Part shown: positions 1 to 6,306 of the stretch, piece by piece
Position numbering within the stretch: position 1 is the stretch's first letter
Layout of the letters: each line of letters begins with the position of its first letter
NCBI GenBank assembly: GCA_011321895.1
Contig: DROK01000107.1
Coordinates: 1 to 6,889 of the forward strand
Length of the DNA: 6,889 bases
Origin: Thermodesulfatator atlanticus
Lineage (GTDB): Bacteria > Desulfobacterota > Thermodesulfobacteria > Thermodesulfobacteriales > Thermodesulfatatoraceae
Direction: 5' to 3'
Position numbers and translations under genes: made by a program
The notes under the pieces: model-generated
Databases searched by the model: none
What the model saw: the letters and a program-made list of their open reading frames with translations, nothing else
Told to the model about the DNA's origin: nothing

Positions 1-809
1 AGGGGGAGCTTACGGTAGTCAAAAGCGTTCACGAAGGCGGGAAGATCTTCAAACTGGCCCAGGCTGAGCCCTCCGCAGAAAAGGGGGATATAGTGCAGGT
101 AGGGGTCGAAATGGGCGTGTCTTGAGGCCAGGATTTCGTGGGCGCAAGTCTGCCCGGCGAAGTCCTCCGGCCTGAACCTGGTCGGGGCCAGCGGGCCAAG
201 CTCTATCCCGGCCCGGCCCCCGGGGATCAAGGCGTAACCTTCCCAGAAAAGGCGCCCCGCCTTTTCTCGGCCAAAACGGGAGATCCATTTTGACAGGGGG
301 ACCGGCTCTTCCTCGCCGAATTCCCTTATCAAAGGGATAAATTGGGACATGTAGACGATTACGTTTCCCGGGCCGAATATTTCCTGAGCGGCCTCTATGG
401 CCCAGAGCGTACGTTTTAGCGGTATGGTTTCGGCATGAAAGGGACTTACGGAAATGAGTACCCGAAAAAGCCCTGCTTCTTTGAGGAGGCTGAATTTTTC
501 CCGCCCCACCTCGGGGCTTACACACCAACCGGCGTTGGTTTCAACGTATTCGATGGGCAGGCCCAGGCGCCGGCAGGCCTCTACCCCGTAGAGGAGGAGG
601 TCAAAATTTAGGAAGGCCTCCCCACCGGCCAGGTGGAGACCCCGGGGATAGACCCAGGTCTCTTTGATCCCTTTCAGCAGCCCTTCCAGGGTGTCTTTGG
701 ACATCCAGTCGCGCCAGCGGGGGCCACAGGCGTAAACGCAGTGGCGGCACCCGCACTGGCAGCGGTAAGAAAGCATGATTCCACAGGAATCAATGGGATG
801 GAGCTTCAT
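1..809 (-). CDS. Radical SAM protein, 3' end beyond the window
   Basis: The frame is open from an ATG at 807-809 to the window edge, giving 269 codons with no stop. Near the N-terminus there is a cysteine-rich stretch, RCQCGCRHC, which contains the canonical radical SAM CxxxCxxC (C17, C21, C24) that binds the 4Fe-4S cluster cleaving S-adenosylmethionine. The SAM-binding GGEP motif follows as GGEA (residues 62-65), then a strand ending in VETNAGW (about 89-95). A C-terminal portion with C222, an H-x-D pair near 233-235 and C245-G-G resembles the start of a SPASM-like auxiliary region, but the C-terminus is missing, so this is uncertain. The start overlaps the upstream gene by 20 bp, and only a weak GGAACGG-like sequence lies before it; a second ATG at codon 12 is possible but would leave just five residues before the cluster. 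Substrate unknown. The family call is secure, the exact role is not. Confidence 0.88.
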   Translation of the reverse strand, partial: MKLHPIDSCGIMLSYRCQCGCRHCVYACGPRWRDWMSKDTLEGLLKGIKETWVYPRGLHLAGGEAFLNFDLLLYGVEACRRLGLPIEYVETNAGWCVSPEVGREKFSLLKEAGLFRVLISVSPFHAETIPLKRTLWAIEAAQEIFGPGNVIVYMSQFIPLIREFGEEEPVPLSKWISRFGREKAGRLFWEGYALIPGGRAGIELGPLAPTRFRPEDFAGQTCAHEILASRHAHFDPYLHYIPLFCGGLSLGQFEDLPAFVNAFDYRKLP

Positions 810-2013
810 TTTTGATCCGTTCCAGAAGTTTAGTGGTAGAAATGGGGTGTTCAAAGGGGACCCGTACCACGCGGCCCCCGTAAGCCTTAACGAAAGAGGC
901 GCCCACGATTTTGTCTTCAGGCCAATCCGCCCCCTTGACCAGCACGTCTGGTTTTATGGCCTTGATCAGGGCCTCCGGGGTGTCTTCTTCAAAAAGGACC
1001 ACGAAATCCACCGCGGAGAGGCCGGCCAGCACCTTGGCCCGCAAATCTTCAGGGTTTATCGGGCGTTGGGGGCCCTTAAGTCTCCTTACCGAGGTATCGG
1101 CGTTAAGGCCTACGACGAGAAGGTCCCCTTCCTGGCGGGCGCGGTAGAGGTAGCTTACGTGGCCTGCGTGCAACAGGTCAAAACAGCCGTTGGTAAAGAC
1201 TATTTGTTGGCCAAGGGCCCGGGCCTCTTCCAGGAGAGGGAGGAGCCGGGGGAGGGGAAGGATCTTTTCCTCCGGGGTTGGCGGCGGGCAAAAACGGGAG
1301 GTCACAAAGAGCTGGCGCGCCGAGGAAATTTCCCTGAAATCTATTTCGGTTATCAAAATACCCTCCTCGTCTTTTAAAAGGGCCATTTCTTCCCCCAGGG
1401 GAGAGAAGACCACGCTTTGTCCGGCAAGCTTGTGGCCGGCCACCGAACCGGTAGCGTTTACCCCCACCGTAAAGACCTGGTTTTCGATGGCCCTGGCCCT
1501 TAAGAGCTGGTGGAAATGAAACAGGCGAATCTGGGGCCAGGCTGCCAGGACAAAGACGAGCTTGGCCCCGCGGGTGACAAGATATTTGGCGAGCTCCGGG
1601 AAGCGAAGATCATAACAGATAAGGACTCCCACCGGGGCCTCCCCTACCCGGAAGGGAAGGGACCTCCTGCCAGGGCGGAAACCTTTAGGGGCGTCAAAAC
1701 CCGGAAAGAGGTTTATCTTTTCGGCCACCTTAAAGGCCCCTTTTTCGGTAAAGAGATAGGCGGCGCTCTTTTTCTCCTCCGGGTCGGTGGCCCCGACCAA
1801 GAGAGGGAGGCCTTTTTGGCTTACTTCCTCCTTGAGACGCGCCAGGGCCTCTTTCACGAAATCAAGGGCGAAAGAGGCTTCATATCCAGTAAGACCAAGT
1901 TCCGGGGCAACCACCAGGTCGACCGGGGGGCACTTTTGGTAAAGGTTTAAGAGCCGGGAAAAGACCTCTTCCCCGTCAGGCGAGAACGGATATTGGAGGG
2001 CCGCTATTTTCAT
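790..2013 (-). CDS. Fusion: omega-amidase-type nitrilase + HldE C-terminal (RfaE2) nucleotidyltransferase
   Basis: A single uninterrupted 407-residue frame holds two enzymes. Residues 1-240 form a carbon-nitrogen hydrolase with the full Glu-Lys-Cys triad: E38 in [10 protein letters not shown]99 in EKINLFPG and C133 in ICYDLRFPE. The stretch ARAIENQ..TVGVN (173-186) is typical of the YafV/omega-amidase branch, which deamidates keto-acid amides. Residues 268-401 match the adenylyltransferase half of Hld[13 protein letters not shown] with the HxGH nucleotide-binding motif (282-285), [10 protein letters not shown] (311-320), [10 protein letters not shown] (341-350), LVKGADW (358-364) and the terminal ISTTK. 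In the LPS inner-core pathway that domain converts heptose 1-phosphate to ADP-heptose. The HldE kinase domain is absent. The linker (about 241-267) is proline-rich, then charged. The start follows the comF-like stop by 11 bp, with a weak AAGG before it. The domain calls are strong; the purpose of the fusion is unknown. Confidence 0.92.
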   Translation of the reverse strand: MKIAALQYPFSPDGEEVFSRLLNLYQKCPPVDLVVAPELGLTGYEASFALDFVKEALARLKEEVSQKGLPLLVGATDPEEKKSAAYLFTEKGAFKVAEKINLFPGFDAPKGFRPGRRSLPFRVGEAPVGVLICYDLRFPELAKYLVTRGAKLVFVLAAWPQIRLFHFHQLLRARAIENQVFTVGVNATGSVAGHKLAGQSVVFSPLGEEMALLKDEEGILITEIDFREISSARQLFVTSRFCPPPTPEEKILPLPRLLPLLEEARALGQQIVFTNGCFDLLHAGHVSYLYRARQEGDLLVVGLNADTSVRRLKGPQRPINPEDLRAKVLAGLSAVDFVVLFEEDTPEALIKAIKPDVLVKGADWPEDKIVGASFVKAYGGRVVRVPFEHPISTTKLLERIKNEAPSH

Positions 2014-2024
2014 GGGGCCTTATT

Positions 2025-2750
2025 TTAGCCAGTAGCAGCCACCACCGCCAGCCAGACTTCTTTGACCCCGGCCTGGGACAGGGTGCGGGCACATTCTCTG
2101 GCGGTGGCCCCGGTGGTAAGGACGTCGTCAAAGAGGATGAGGCGGGGGGGAGGCTTTTCCTTGAGGGCAAAGGCCCCTTTTACGTTTTTTAAACGCTCTT
2201 TGGCAGAAAGCCCGGCCTGGGGGCGGGTGTATTTGGGGCGGGTAAAAAAATTTTTTCCCCGCCTGCGCCCGAAAATTTCACGGGCCAGGAGGTGGCTCTG
2301 GTTGAAACCCCTGGTCCACAAACGTCTCCGGTGCAGGGGTACCGGACAGACCGGACTCTGGGCCAAAAGGAGCTCTTCGGGATAGAGCCTTTTTAAGAGC
2401 CGGGCCAGTTCCCGGGCCAGATAAACCCTCCGGCCGTATTTGTAGGCCTTGATAAGGTCCTTGATAGGCCTTTCGTAAAGGAAGGGGCTAAACACCCGGG
2501 TGATGAGTTTTTCTTCCCTGAAACAGGCCAGACAGAGGGCTTCTGCGGTCTTTAACGGACGGCCGCAACGGGGGCAGGGGTTTGTGTTTTCGGGAAGGGT
2601 TGAGGAACAGGGGCGGCAAAACAGGGTCTCTTCCGGGCGCAGCAGCCTGCCGCAGGCAAAACAGTAACGTGGGCACAGAATATGGGCGGTCTTCTGGGCC
2701 AGGTTTTTAAAGAGATAAGAAAGAGCCGGCCCCCACGTACCAAAAGTCAT
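2025..2750 (-). CDS. ComF-like zinc-finger phosphoribosyltransferase
   Basis: This is a 241-residue ComF/GntX-type protein, near the usual family length of roughly 230. The N-terminal part is a treble-clef-like zinc region with cysteines in pairs: C26/C30/C33, C45/C48, C59/C62 and C73/C76. The segment ERPIKDLIKAYKYGRR (93-108) matches the conserved family linker. CPVPLHRRRLWTRGFNQS (135-152) and the PRPP loop LILFDDVLTTGAT (204-216) identify a type I phosphoribosyltransferase fold. ComF is needed for DNA uptake in competent bacteria, but homologues are widespread in non-competent species, so the function here is open. The start is ambiguous: three successive potential start codons, TTG-GTG-ATG, span 2756-2748. 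I chose the ATG, which overlaps the upstream hydrolase gene by 44 bp. No strong RBS decides the matter. The frame continues open to 2840, but that extension lies wholly inside the upstream gene and has no family similarity. Confidence 0.88.
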   Translation of the reverse strand: MTFGTWGPALSYLFKNLAQKTAHILCPRYCFACGRLLRPEETLFCRPCSSTLPENTNPCPRCGRPLKTAEALCLACFREEKLITRVFSPFLYERPIKDLIKAYKYGRRVYLARELARLLKRLYPEELLLAQSPVCPVPLHRRRLWTRGFNQSHLLAREIFGRRRGKNFFTRPKYTRPQAGLSAKERLKNVKGAFALKEKPPPRLILFDDVLTTGATARECARTLSQAGVKEVWLAVVAATG

Positions 2751-3399
2751 CACCAAAAATATCGGCCAGGATCTTTTCCGCTTTAGCGCCGGTACAATGA
2801 GAGGGGGCCACCCGGCGAACGCCTGCGCTCTTAAGGGCAAGCCCCAAAGTGCGGACTTCCTTTAGGGGCTTGTTGAGCAGATGAAAGCCACCCATTAAAA
2901 GCGAAGGGGGCCCGTTTAGCAGGAAAAGGGCGGTTTTTAGGAGTTCCAAAAGGCCAAAATGGGCACAACCGGTAAGGACCAGCCCCTTGGGCCGAAAGAC
3001 TAAGGCGGCCTCGGGGACAGGGCCCGGCAGGATGCCCGTGGTCCAGAGTCCGGGCAAAATTTCGGCAGCCTGGTCGGCCAAGACCACTTCTCCCCCAAGC
3101 CGTACAACCTCCCGTACGAACCCCTTAGAAAAACCGCGGTGCAGGATGACGCGGGGGTTTTTCAGTTCAGGTAGCAGGCCCAGTAAACCCCCGGTATGAT
3201 CCCAATGAAAATGGGAAAGAAAGATGGTATTTATCTCCCCAGGGGAGAAGCCAAATTCTTTCAGGTTGTGAAGGAGGGAGGCGGTTTCGGAACCGGTGTC
3301 AAAAAGCAGCCCCTGGGGCCGCAAAAGGACGCTGTAGCCCCAGCCAGAAAGGAAAGAGGGCGCGATTGAGCGGTTGTCAAAGAGGATGGCCAATTCCAT
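2707..3399 (-). CDS. Metallo-beta-lactamase-fold hydrolase, COG1237-like
   Basis: The protein has 230 residues, somewhat short for this group (commonly about 250-290, from memory). The metal-binding signature SHFHWDHTGG (62-71) gives H63, H65, D67 and H68. Three further motifs place it in the COG1237 branch rather than among lactonases or glyoxalases: TGCAHFG (143-149), GGFHL (170-174) and PSHCTG (199-204). Some members of this branch have been annotated as dihydropterin ribofuranosyl-aminobenzene phosphate synthases involved in methanopterin biosynthesis, but many bacterial members have no assigned reaction, and no pterin gene is visible nearby. There is no signal peptide, so it is probably cytoplasmic. 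It appears to be the first gene of the minus-strand operon; its stop lies inside the comF-like gene. The ATG at 3397-3399 is preceded only by a weak AAAG, so the start is chosen because the family's N-terminal strand (ELAILFDN) follows directly. Confidence 0.85.
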   Translation of the reverse strand: MELAILFDNRSIAPSFLSGWGYSVLLRPQGLLFDTGSETASLLHNLKEFGFSPGEINTIFLSHFHWDHTGGLLGLLPELKNPRVILHRGFSKGFVREVVRLGGEVVLADQAAEILPGLWTTGILPGPVPEAALVFRPKGLVLTGCAHFGLLELLKTALFLLNGPPSLLMGGFHLLNKPLKEVRTLGLALKSAGVRRVAPSHCTGAKAEKILADIFGDDFWYVGAGSFLSL

Positions 3400-3402
3400 A
3401 AT
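3374..3402 (+). promoter_or_regulatory. Sigma-70-type promoter for the SYLF gene
   Basis: TTGTCA (3374-3379) and CATAAT (3397-3402) are each one mismatch from the sigma-70 consensus and are separated by exactly 17 bp. Transcription would start near 3409, leaving a leader of about 25 nt that contains the RBS. The element sits almost entirely within the first codons of the divergent hydrolase gene, as it must because the two start codons are only 34 bp apart. Confidence 0.6.
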
Positions 3403-3422
3403 GCTTTATTTAACACATATCC

Positions 3423-3429
3423 GGGAGGT
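3423..3429 (+). promoter_or_regulatory. Ribosome binding site deciding the SYLF start
   Basis: GGGAGGT is a near-perfect Shine-Dalgarno sequence ending 4 nt before the ATG at 3434. It selects this start over an in-frame upstream ATG at 3374, which lies in the divergent gene and upstream of the predicted transcription start. Confidence 0.75.
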
Positions 3430-3433
3430 TGAG

Positions 3434-4102
3434 ATGAAAAGACCCATTTTATTTTGCCTGGTTGGTCTGTTTCTGGCCCTTTCCCTGCCTGTACAAGCGG
3501 AAAAATACGGAGCCCCCTACGAACTGGTAGACAAGGCCACCATCACCATGAAGCGTTTTCTGGAAGACGAACAGATGTCCTGGCTTAGAGATCACCTCAA
3601 AGAGGCCAAGGGGGTCATTATTATTCCCCAGCTGATCAAAGGGGCCTTTTTCTTCGGGGGTTCAGGGGGAAGCGGGGTGCTTCTGGCGCGCTATCCGGGA
3701 AATACCTGGTCTTATCCAGCCTTCTATACCCTGGGTTCGGTTTCCTTTGGGTTGCAATTTGGAGGCGAGGTCTCGGAGATCGTGCTCCTCATCATGACCC
3801 AGAAAGGGATAGACGCCTTTTTATCCACCGCGGTAAAGCTGGGAGGCGACCTCAGCGTGGCGGCCGGGCCTATCGGTATGGGGGCCAAGGCGCAATTGGT
3901 CGATATTCTTGCCTTTGGCCGCTCAAAAGGGGCCTTTATCGGCATAAGCCTGGAGGGAGCGGTGATAAAGCCGCGTGACTCCTGGAACCGTTCCTATTAC
4001 GGCAAACCGGTGCGCCCGGTGGACATTATTTACGGACGCAAGGTCAAAAATCCCCACGCAGACCGCCTGCGGGAAATTTTGAGGAAATATTGTCAAAAAT
4101 AG
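3434..4102 (+). CDS. Secreted SYLF-domain (Ysc84/DUF500) protein
   Basis: The 222-residue product starts with a classic Sec signal peptide: a basic MKRP, a hydrophobic core (residues 5-19) and a likely signal peptidase I site VQA/E after residue 22. The mature protein is therefore predicted to be periplasmic or exported. The rest is one SYLF domain, seen from GVIIIPQLIKGAFFFGGSGGSG (60-81), WSYPAFYTLG with SFGLQFGGE (92-112), VLLIMTQKGIDAFL (117-130), a glycine-rich AAGPIGMGA (143-151), RSKGAFIGISLEGA (163-176) and the terminal N-x-x-YYG motif (185-190). SYLF domains bind phosphoinositides in eukaryotes (SH3YL1/Ysc84); bacterial members are mostly uncharacterised secreted proteins. No lipobox cysteine follows the signal, so it is not an obvious lipoprotein. 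It has its own promoter and RBS, and is separated by 51 bp and another promoter from glgC, so it is probably a single-gene unit. Confidence 0.9.
   Translation: MKRPILFCLVGLFLALSLPVQAEKYGAPYELVDKATITMKRFLEDEQMSWLRDHLKEAKGVIIIPQLIKGAFFFGGSGGSGVLLARYPGNTWSYPAFYTLGSVSFGLQFGGEVSEIVLLIMTQKGIDAFLSTAVKLGGDLSVAAGPIGMGAKAQLVDILAFGRSKGAFIGISLEGAVIKPRDSWNRSYYGKPVRPVDIIYGRKVKNPHADRLREILRKYCQK
3446..3473 (-). promoter_or_regulatory. Candidate promoter for the minus-strand operon
   Basis: Read on the minus strand, GAAACA (3473-3468) is separated by 16 bp from TAAAAT (3451-3446), a one-mismatch match to the -10 consensus. The -35 agrees at only three positions. It would start transcription near 3439, giving a leader of about 40 nt before the hydrolase ATG. 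It lies inside the signal-peptide coding region of the divergent SYLF gene. This is the best candidate I can find upstream of the operon, but it is weak. Confidence 0.28.
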
Positions 4103-4107
4103 CCGCA

Positions 4108-4136
4108 TAGACACGCTTGGGCGAAAATGATATAAC
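4108..4136 (+). promoter_or_regulatory. Extended -10 promoter for the glgC operon
   Basis: TAGACA (4108-4113) lies 17 bp from TATAAC (4131-4136), each one mismatch from consensus. The -10 is preceded by TG at 4128-4129, giving the extended form TGATATAAC. Transcription would begin near 4143, only about 11 nt before the glgC ATG. The possible Shine-Dalgarno AGGG at 4141-4144 would then sit at the extreme 5' end of the message. Confidence 0.65.
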
Positions 4137-4153
4137 AAAAAGGGCGCTTAAAG

Positions 4154-5413
4154 ATGAGGGATGTTCTCGCTTTTCTGCTGGCTGGTGGGGTTGGAAGTCG
4201 GTTAAACATCCTGGTCCGTAAAAGGGCCAAGCCAGCGGTGCCTTTCGGGGGGATTTACCGGATCATCGATTTTACCCTTTCAAACGCGGCCAATTCTGAT
4301 CTTTCCTGCGTGGCGGTCCTCACCCAGTATAAACCCCTTTCTCTTATGGATCATATCGGCGACGGGTCCGCCTGGGATCTTTCCGGACGCACGCGGGAGG
4401 TAAGGATTTTACCTCCCAAAACCGGCGAGAAGGAATGGGACTGGTATAAGGGAACCGCAGACGCCGTGCGACAAAACCTTGATTTCGTGTTACAACGCCC
4501 CTCAAAAGAGGTCCTGATCCTTTCCGGGGATCACGTCTATCACATGGACTACCGTAAATTGGTGGCTTTTCACCGCGCCCGTGAAGCCCAGGTTACCGTG
4601 GCCATGATGCCGGTGCCCTGGGAAGAGACCCACCACTTCGGCATCGCTATTACCGACGAGGAAGACCGCATCATCGACTGGGAGGAAAAACCGGCCAAGG
4701 CCCGCTCCAATCTGGCCTCCATGGGGGTATACGTCTTTGACACGTCTTATTTGATCGACGTGTTGAAAAGGGTGCCTCAGGAAGACTTCGGTATGCATAT
4801 TTTGCCCCAAGCCCTTAAAGAGGCCCGGGTATACGCGTACCGGTTTGAGGGATACTGGCGGGACGTGGGCACCCTTGAGGCCTATTTTCAGGCCAATATG
4901 GACCTTTTGCGGGAGGATTCGGGGCTTGATCCCGAGGCCTGGGGGACCATGACCAACGTTATGCCCCACGGCCTGGTGGCAGACTGGCCCCCGGCCCAGG
5001 TGCTGTGTACGGGCCAGGTGGAAGACAGCGTGGTCTCTCCCGGATGTTTGATAGGGGGGCTGGTGCGGCGTTCGGTCCTTTCCCCGGGGGTAGTCGTGGA
5101 AGAAGGGGCCGAGGTGGAAGACTGCATCATTATGCACGAAACCTTTGTCTCCCGGGGGGCCAAGCTTAAACGGGTAATCATTGATAAGAAGGTCTTTATA
5201 GGGGAGAAGGCGCAGGTTGGCTTCGGTGACCCCGGGGTAGTTAACCGGAAGTTTCCCAAACACCTTTTCAGCGGCCTTACGGTCATCGGTAAGGAGGCTC
5301 ATGTCCCCGGGGGTAGCCAGGTGGGTACCAACTGCGTCCTTTACCCCGAGGTAAGGGTTGAGGATTATCCTCCCCGGCTGGTAGTGCCTGACGGGGAAAC
5401 CATAGAAAAATAG
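4154..5413 (+). CDS. glgC: Glucose-1-phosphate adenylyltransferase (ADP-glucose pyrophosphorylase)
   Basis: The enzyme makes ADP-glucose from ATP and glucose 1-phosphate, the committed step of bacterial glycogen synthesis in the cytoplasm. Length (419) is normal for GlgC. The N-terminal nucleotidyltransferase domain (about 1-250) carries LLAGGVGSRL (8-17), RAKPAVPFGG (24-33), RIIDF (36-40), WYKGTADAVRQN (97-108), the catalytic SGDH with D126, EEKP with K179, the sugar-phosphate segment SMGVYVF (189-195) and YWRDVGT (234-240). The C-terminal part (about 290-415) is a left-handed beta-helix of hexapeptide repeats, including the terminal LTVIGKEAHVPGG stretch. The glycine loop reads GGVGSRL rather than the GGRGTRL of E. 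coli GlgC, while the K-R before AKPA (K23, R24), which in E. coli includes the activator-binding lysine, is retained. The start is the only one compatible with the family N-terminus. It is first in a cluster with a KaiC-like ATPase. Confidence 0.96.
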   Translation: MRDVLAFLLAGGVGSRLNILVRKRAKPAVPFGGIYRIIDFTLSNAANSDLSCVAVLTQYKPLSLMDHIGDGSAWDLSGRTREVRILPPKTGEKEWDWYKGTADAVRQNLDFVLQRPSKEVLILSGDHVYHMDYRKLVAFHRAREAQVTVAMMPVPWEETHHFGIAITDEEDRIIDWEEKPAKARSNLASMGVYVFDTSYLIDVLKRVPQEDFGMHILPQALKEARVYAYRFEGYWRDVGTLEAYFQANMDLLREDSGLDPEAWGTMTNVMPHGLVADWPPAQVLCTGQVEDSVVSPGCLIGGLVRRSVLSPGVVVEEGAEVEDCIIMHETFVSRGAKLKRVIIDKKVFIGEKAQVGFGDPGVVNRKFPKHLFSGLTVIGKEAHVPGGSQVGTNCVLYPEVRVEDYPPRLVVPDGETIEK

Positions 5414-5421
5414 GGGGCTCC

Positions 5422-6306
5422 ATGGAAGAGAGAGAAAGGCATATTATCTACGACGCCATTTATACGGTCTCAGCCGCCAAGGAGAAGGCCCCGGAATTAA
5501 AAGGGGTGCCCACCGGGGTTAAAGGGCTTGATGAGCTTTTCTACGTGGTGGAGTGGAAGGGTAAAAAACCCCAGCGGAAACCATTGGGAGGGATTCCCCT
5601 GGGGTGCATCGCGAATCTTACCGGGATGCCAGACACGGGCAAAAGTCTTATGGCGGAGCAGTTCACGATCAAACAGGCAAGCCTTGGGGAGCCGGTGTGT
5701 TTCGTCACGGTAGAAACTCCGGCCACCTTTCTTTCCGTTGGCCTGGAACAACGGGCCAAGGCCATGGGGGTTGATTTTAAAGAGATTGAGGACAAGATCA
5801 TCATCCTTGACGCCGCCAGTTACGCCCGTCTGCGGGATGACATGCCCACCCTGCTTGATACGCTGGCCCATATTTACCGGACTTATAAGGTACACCGCAC
5901 GGTGATCGACTCCATTACCGGGCTTTTTGAGGCCCGGGAGATGCTGGCCCGCAGCATCGTGCGGGCCCTTTATACCTTCTGCAAAAAATGGTACCAGACG
6001 GCGCTTTTTATCTCCCAAAAACGCAGTTCCCACGAAGAATTGTCGGCAGAGGCGGCGGGAGGTTACGCGGTGGGTCATATCGTGGATTGTTCCATGGTCC
6101 TCTCCAAAGAACTCATCCTCTCCGCCCGGGCTGCTCAGCTTTATAAGGCCGAGGTGGGCGAGATTGTGCGCCTTTTCCGGATAGACGGTTGTCGGATGTG
6201 TGGTCACGACACCAGGATCCACCTGATGGAGATTACGGAACTTGGCCTGGTGGAAATAGGCCCTTCCCTGGTGGAATTTCTCAAGGCCAAAGAGGGAAAG
6301 AAATGA
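5422..6306 (+). CDS. Single-domain KaiC-like RecA-superfamily ATPase (thermophile-type)
   Basis: This 294-residue protein has one KaiC/RecA ATPase domain. It opens with GVPTGVKGLDELF (28-40), the usual KaiC-domain entry. Walker A is GMPDTGKS (68-75, K74/S75), the E98 in VTVETP is in the position of the catalytic glutamate, and Walker B is TVIDSITG (160-167). The C-terminal part has RLFRIDGCRMCGHDTR (250-265), with C257, C260 and H262 as a possible metal site. The wording LGGIPLG..ANLTGMPDTGKSLMAEQF closely recalls the TIGR03878 (AF_0795) family as I remember it, described as occurring in thermophiles only. True circadian KaiC has two such domains, so this is not a clock protein. The start is 8 bp after the glgC stop with GGGGGC as the only RBS-like sequence, pointing to translational coupling. 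Role unknown; regulation of the neighbouring sugar-nucleotide enzymes is speculation. Confidence 0.9.
   Translation: MEERERHIIYDAIYTVSAAKEKAPELKGVPTGVKGLDELFYVVEWKGKKPQRKPLGGIPLGCIANLTGMPDTGKSLMAEQFTIKQASLGEPVCFVTVETPATFLSVGLEQRAKAMGVDFKEIEDKIIILDAASYARLRDDMPTLLDTLAHIYRTYKVHRTVIDSITGLFEAREMLARSIVRALYTFCKKWYQTALFISQKRSSHEELSAEAAGGYAVGHIVDCSMVLSKELILSARAAQLYKAEVGEIVRLFRIDGCRMCGHDTRIHLMEITELGLVEIGPSLVEFLKAKEGKK
6292..6296 (+). promoter_or_regulatory. Ribosome binding site of the beta-helix gene
   Basis: GAGGG lies 6 nt upstream of the ATG at 6303, inside the last codons of the KaiC-like gene. Together with the ATGA stop-start overlap it supports this start and translational coupling. Confidence 0.6.

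Noticed and set aside
49..528. Minus-strand open frame rich in Arg, Pro and Gly inside the radical SAM gene
   Set aside because: It shares the strand but is in a different frame from the clearly motif-bearing radical SAM protein; the composition is that of an off-frame translation.
775..1377. Long plus-strand open frame opposite the nitrilase-HldE2 gene
   Set aside because: It is antisense to well-conserved coding sequence, has no recognisable motif and an unlikely composition; such frames are expected in GC-rich DNA.
1510..1950. Plus-strand open frame opposite the nitrilase domain
   Set aside because: It lies over the catalytic Lys and Cys regions of the nitrilase, with no RBS and no family signature.
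2025..2750. Natural competence locus
   Set aside because: No other com genes are nearby, and ComF-like phosphoribosyltransferases occur widely in non-competent bacteria.
2751..2840. Upstream extension of the ComF-like protein to an ATG at 2840
   Set aside because: The extra 30 residues lie wholly within the hydrolase gene, resemble no ComF sequence and have no RBS.
2707..3399. Acyl-homoserine lactonase or glyoxalase II
   Set aside because: HxHxDH is shared by the whole fold, but the GCAH, GGFHL and HCTG motifs belong to the COG1237 branch.
3374..3433. Upstream extension of the SYLF protein to an ATG at 3374
   Set aside because: It would add 20 residues before the signal peptide, and lies in the divergent gene and in the predicted promoter; the strong RBS at 3423-3429 points to the 3434 start.
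4103..4153. Intrinsic terminator after the SYLF gene
   Set aside because: There is no stable GC hairpin followed by a T run in the 51 bp gap; the short A run there belongs to the glgC promoter region. Some SYLF transcripts may read through into glgC.
4502..5302. 266-codon minus-strand open frame inside glgC
   Set aside because: It is fully antisense to glgC, is His- and Gly-rich in the way typical of off-frame reading, and has no start signals.
5497..6222. 241-codon minus-strand open frame inside the KaiC-like gene
   Set aside because: It is antisense to Walker A and Walker B coding sequence, with no homology signature.
5422..6306. Circadian clock (KaiABC) system
   Set aside because: Only one KaiC domain is present, with no second ATPase domain and no kaiA or kaiB in the window.
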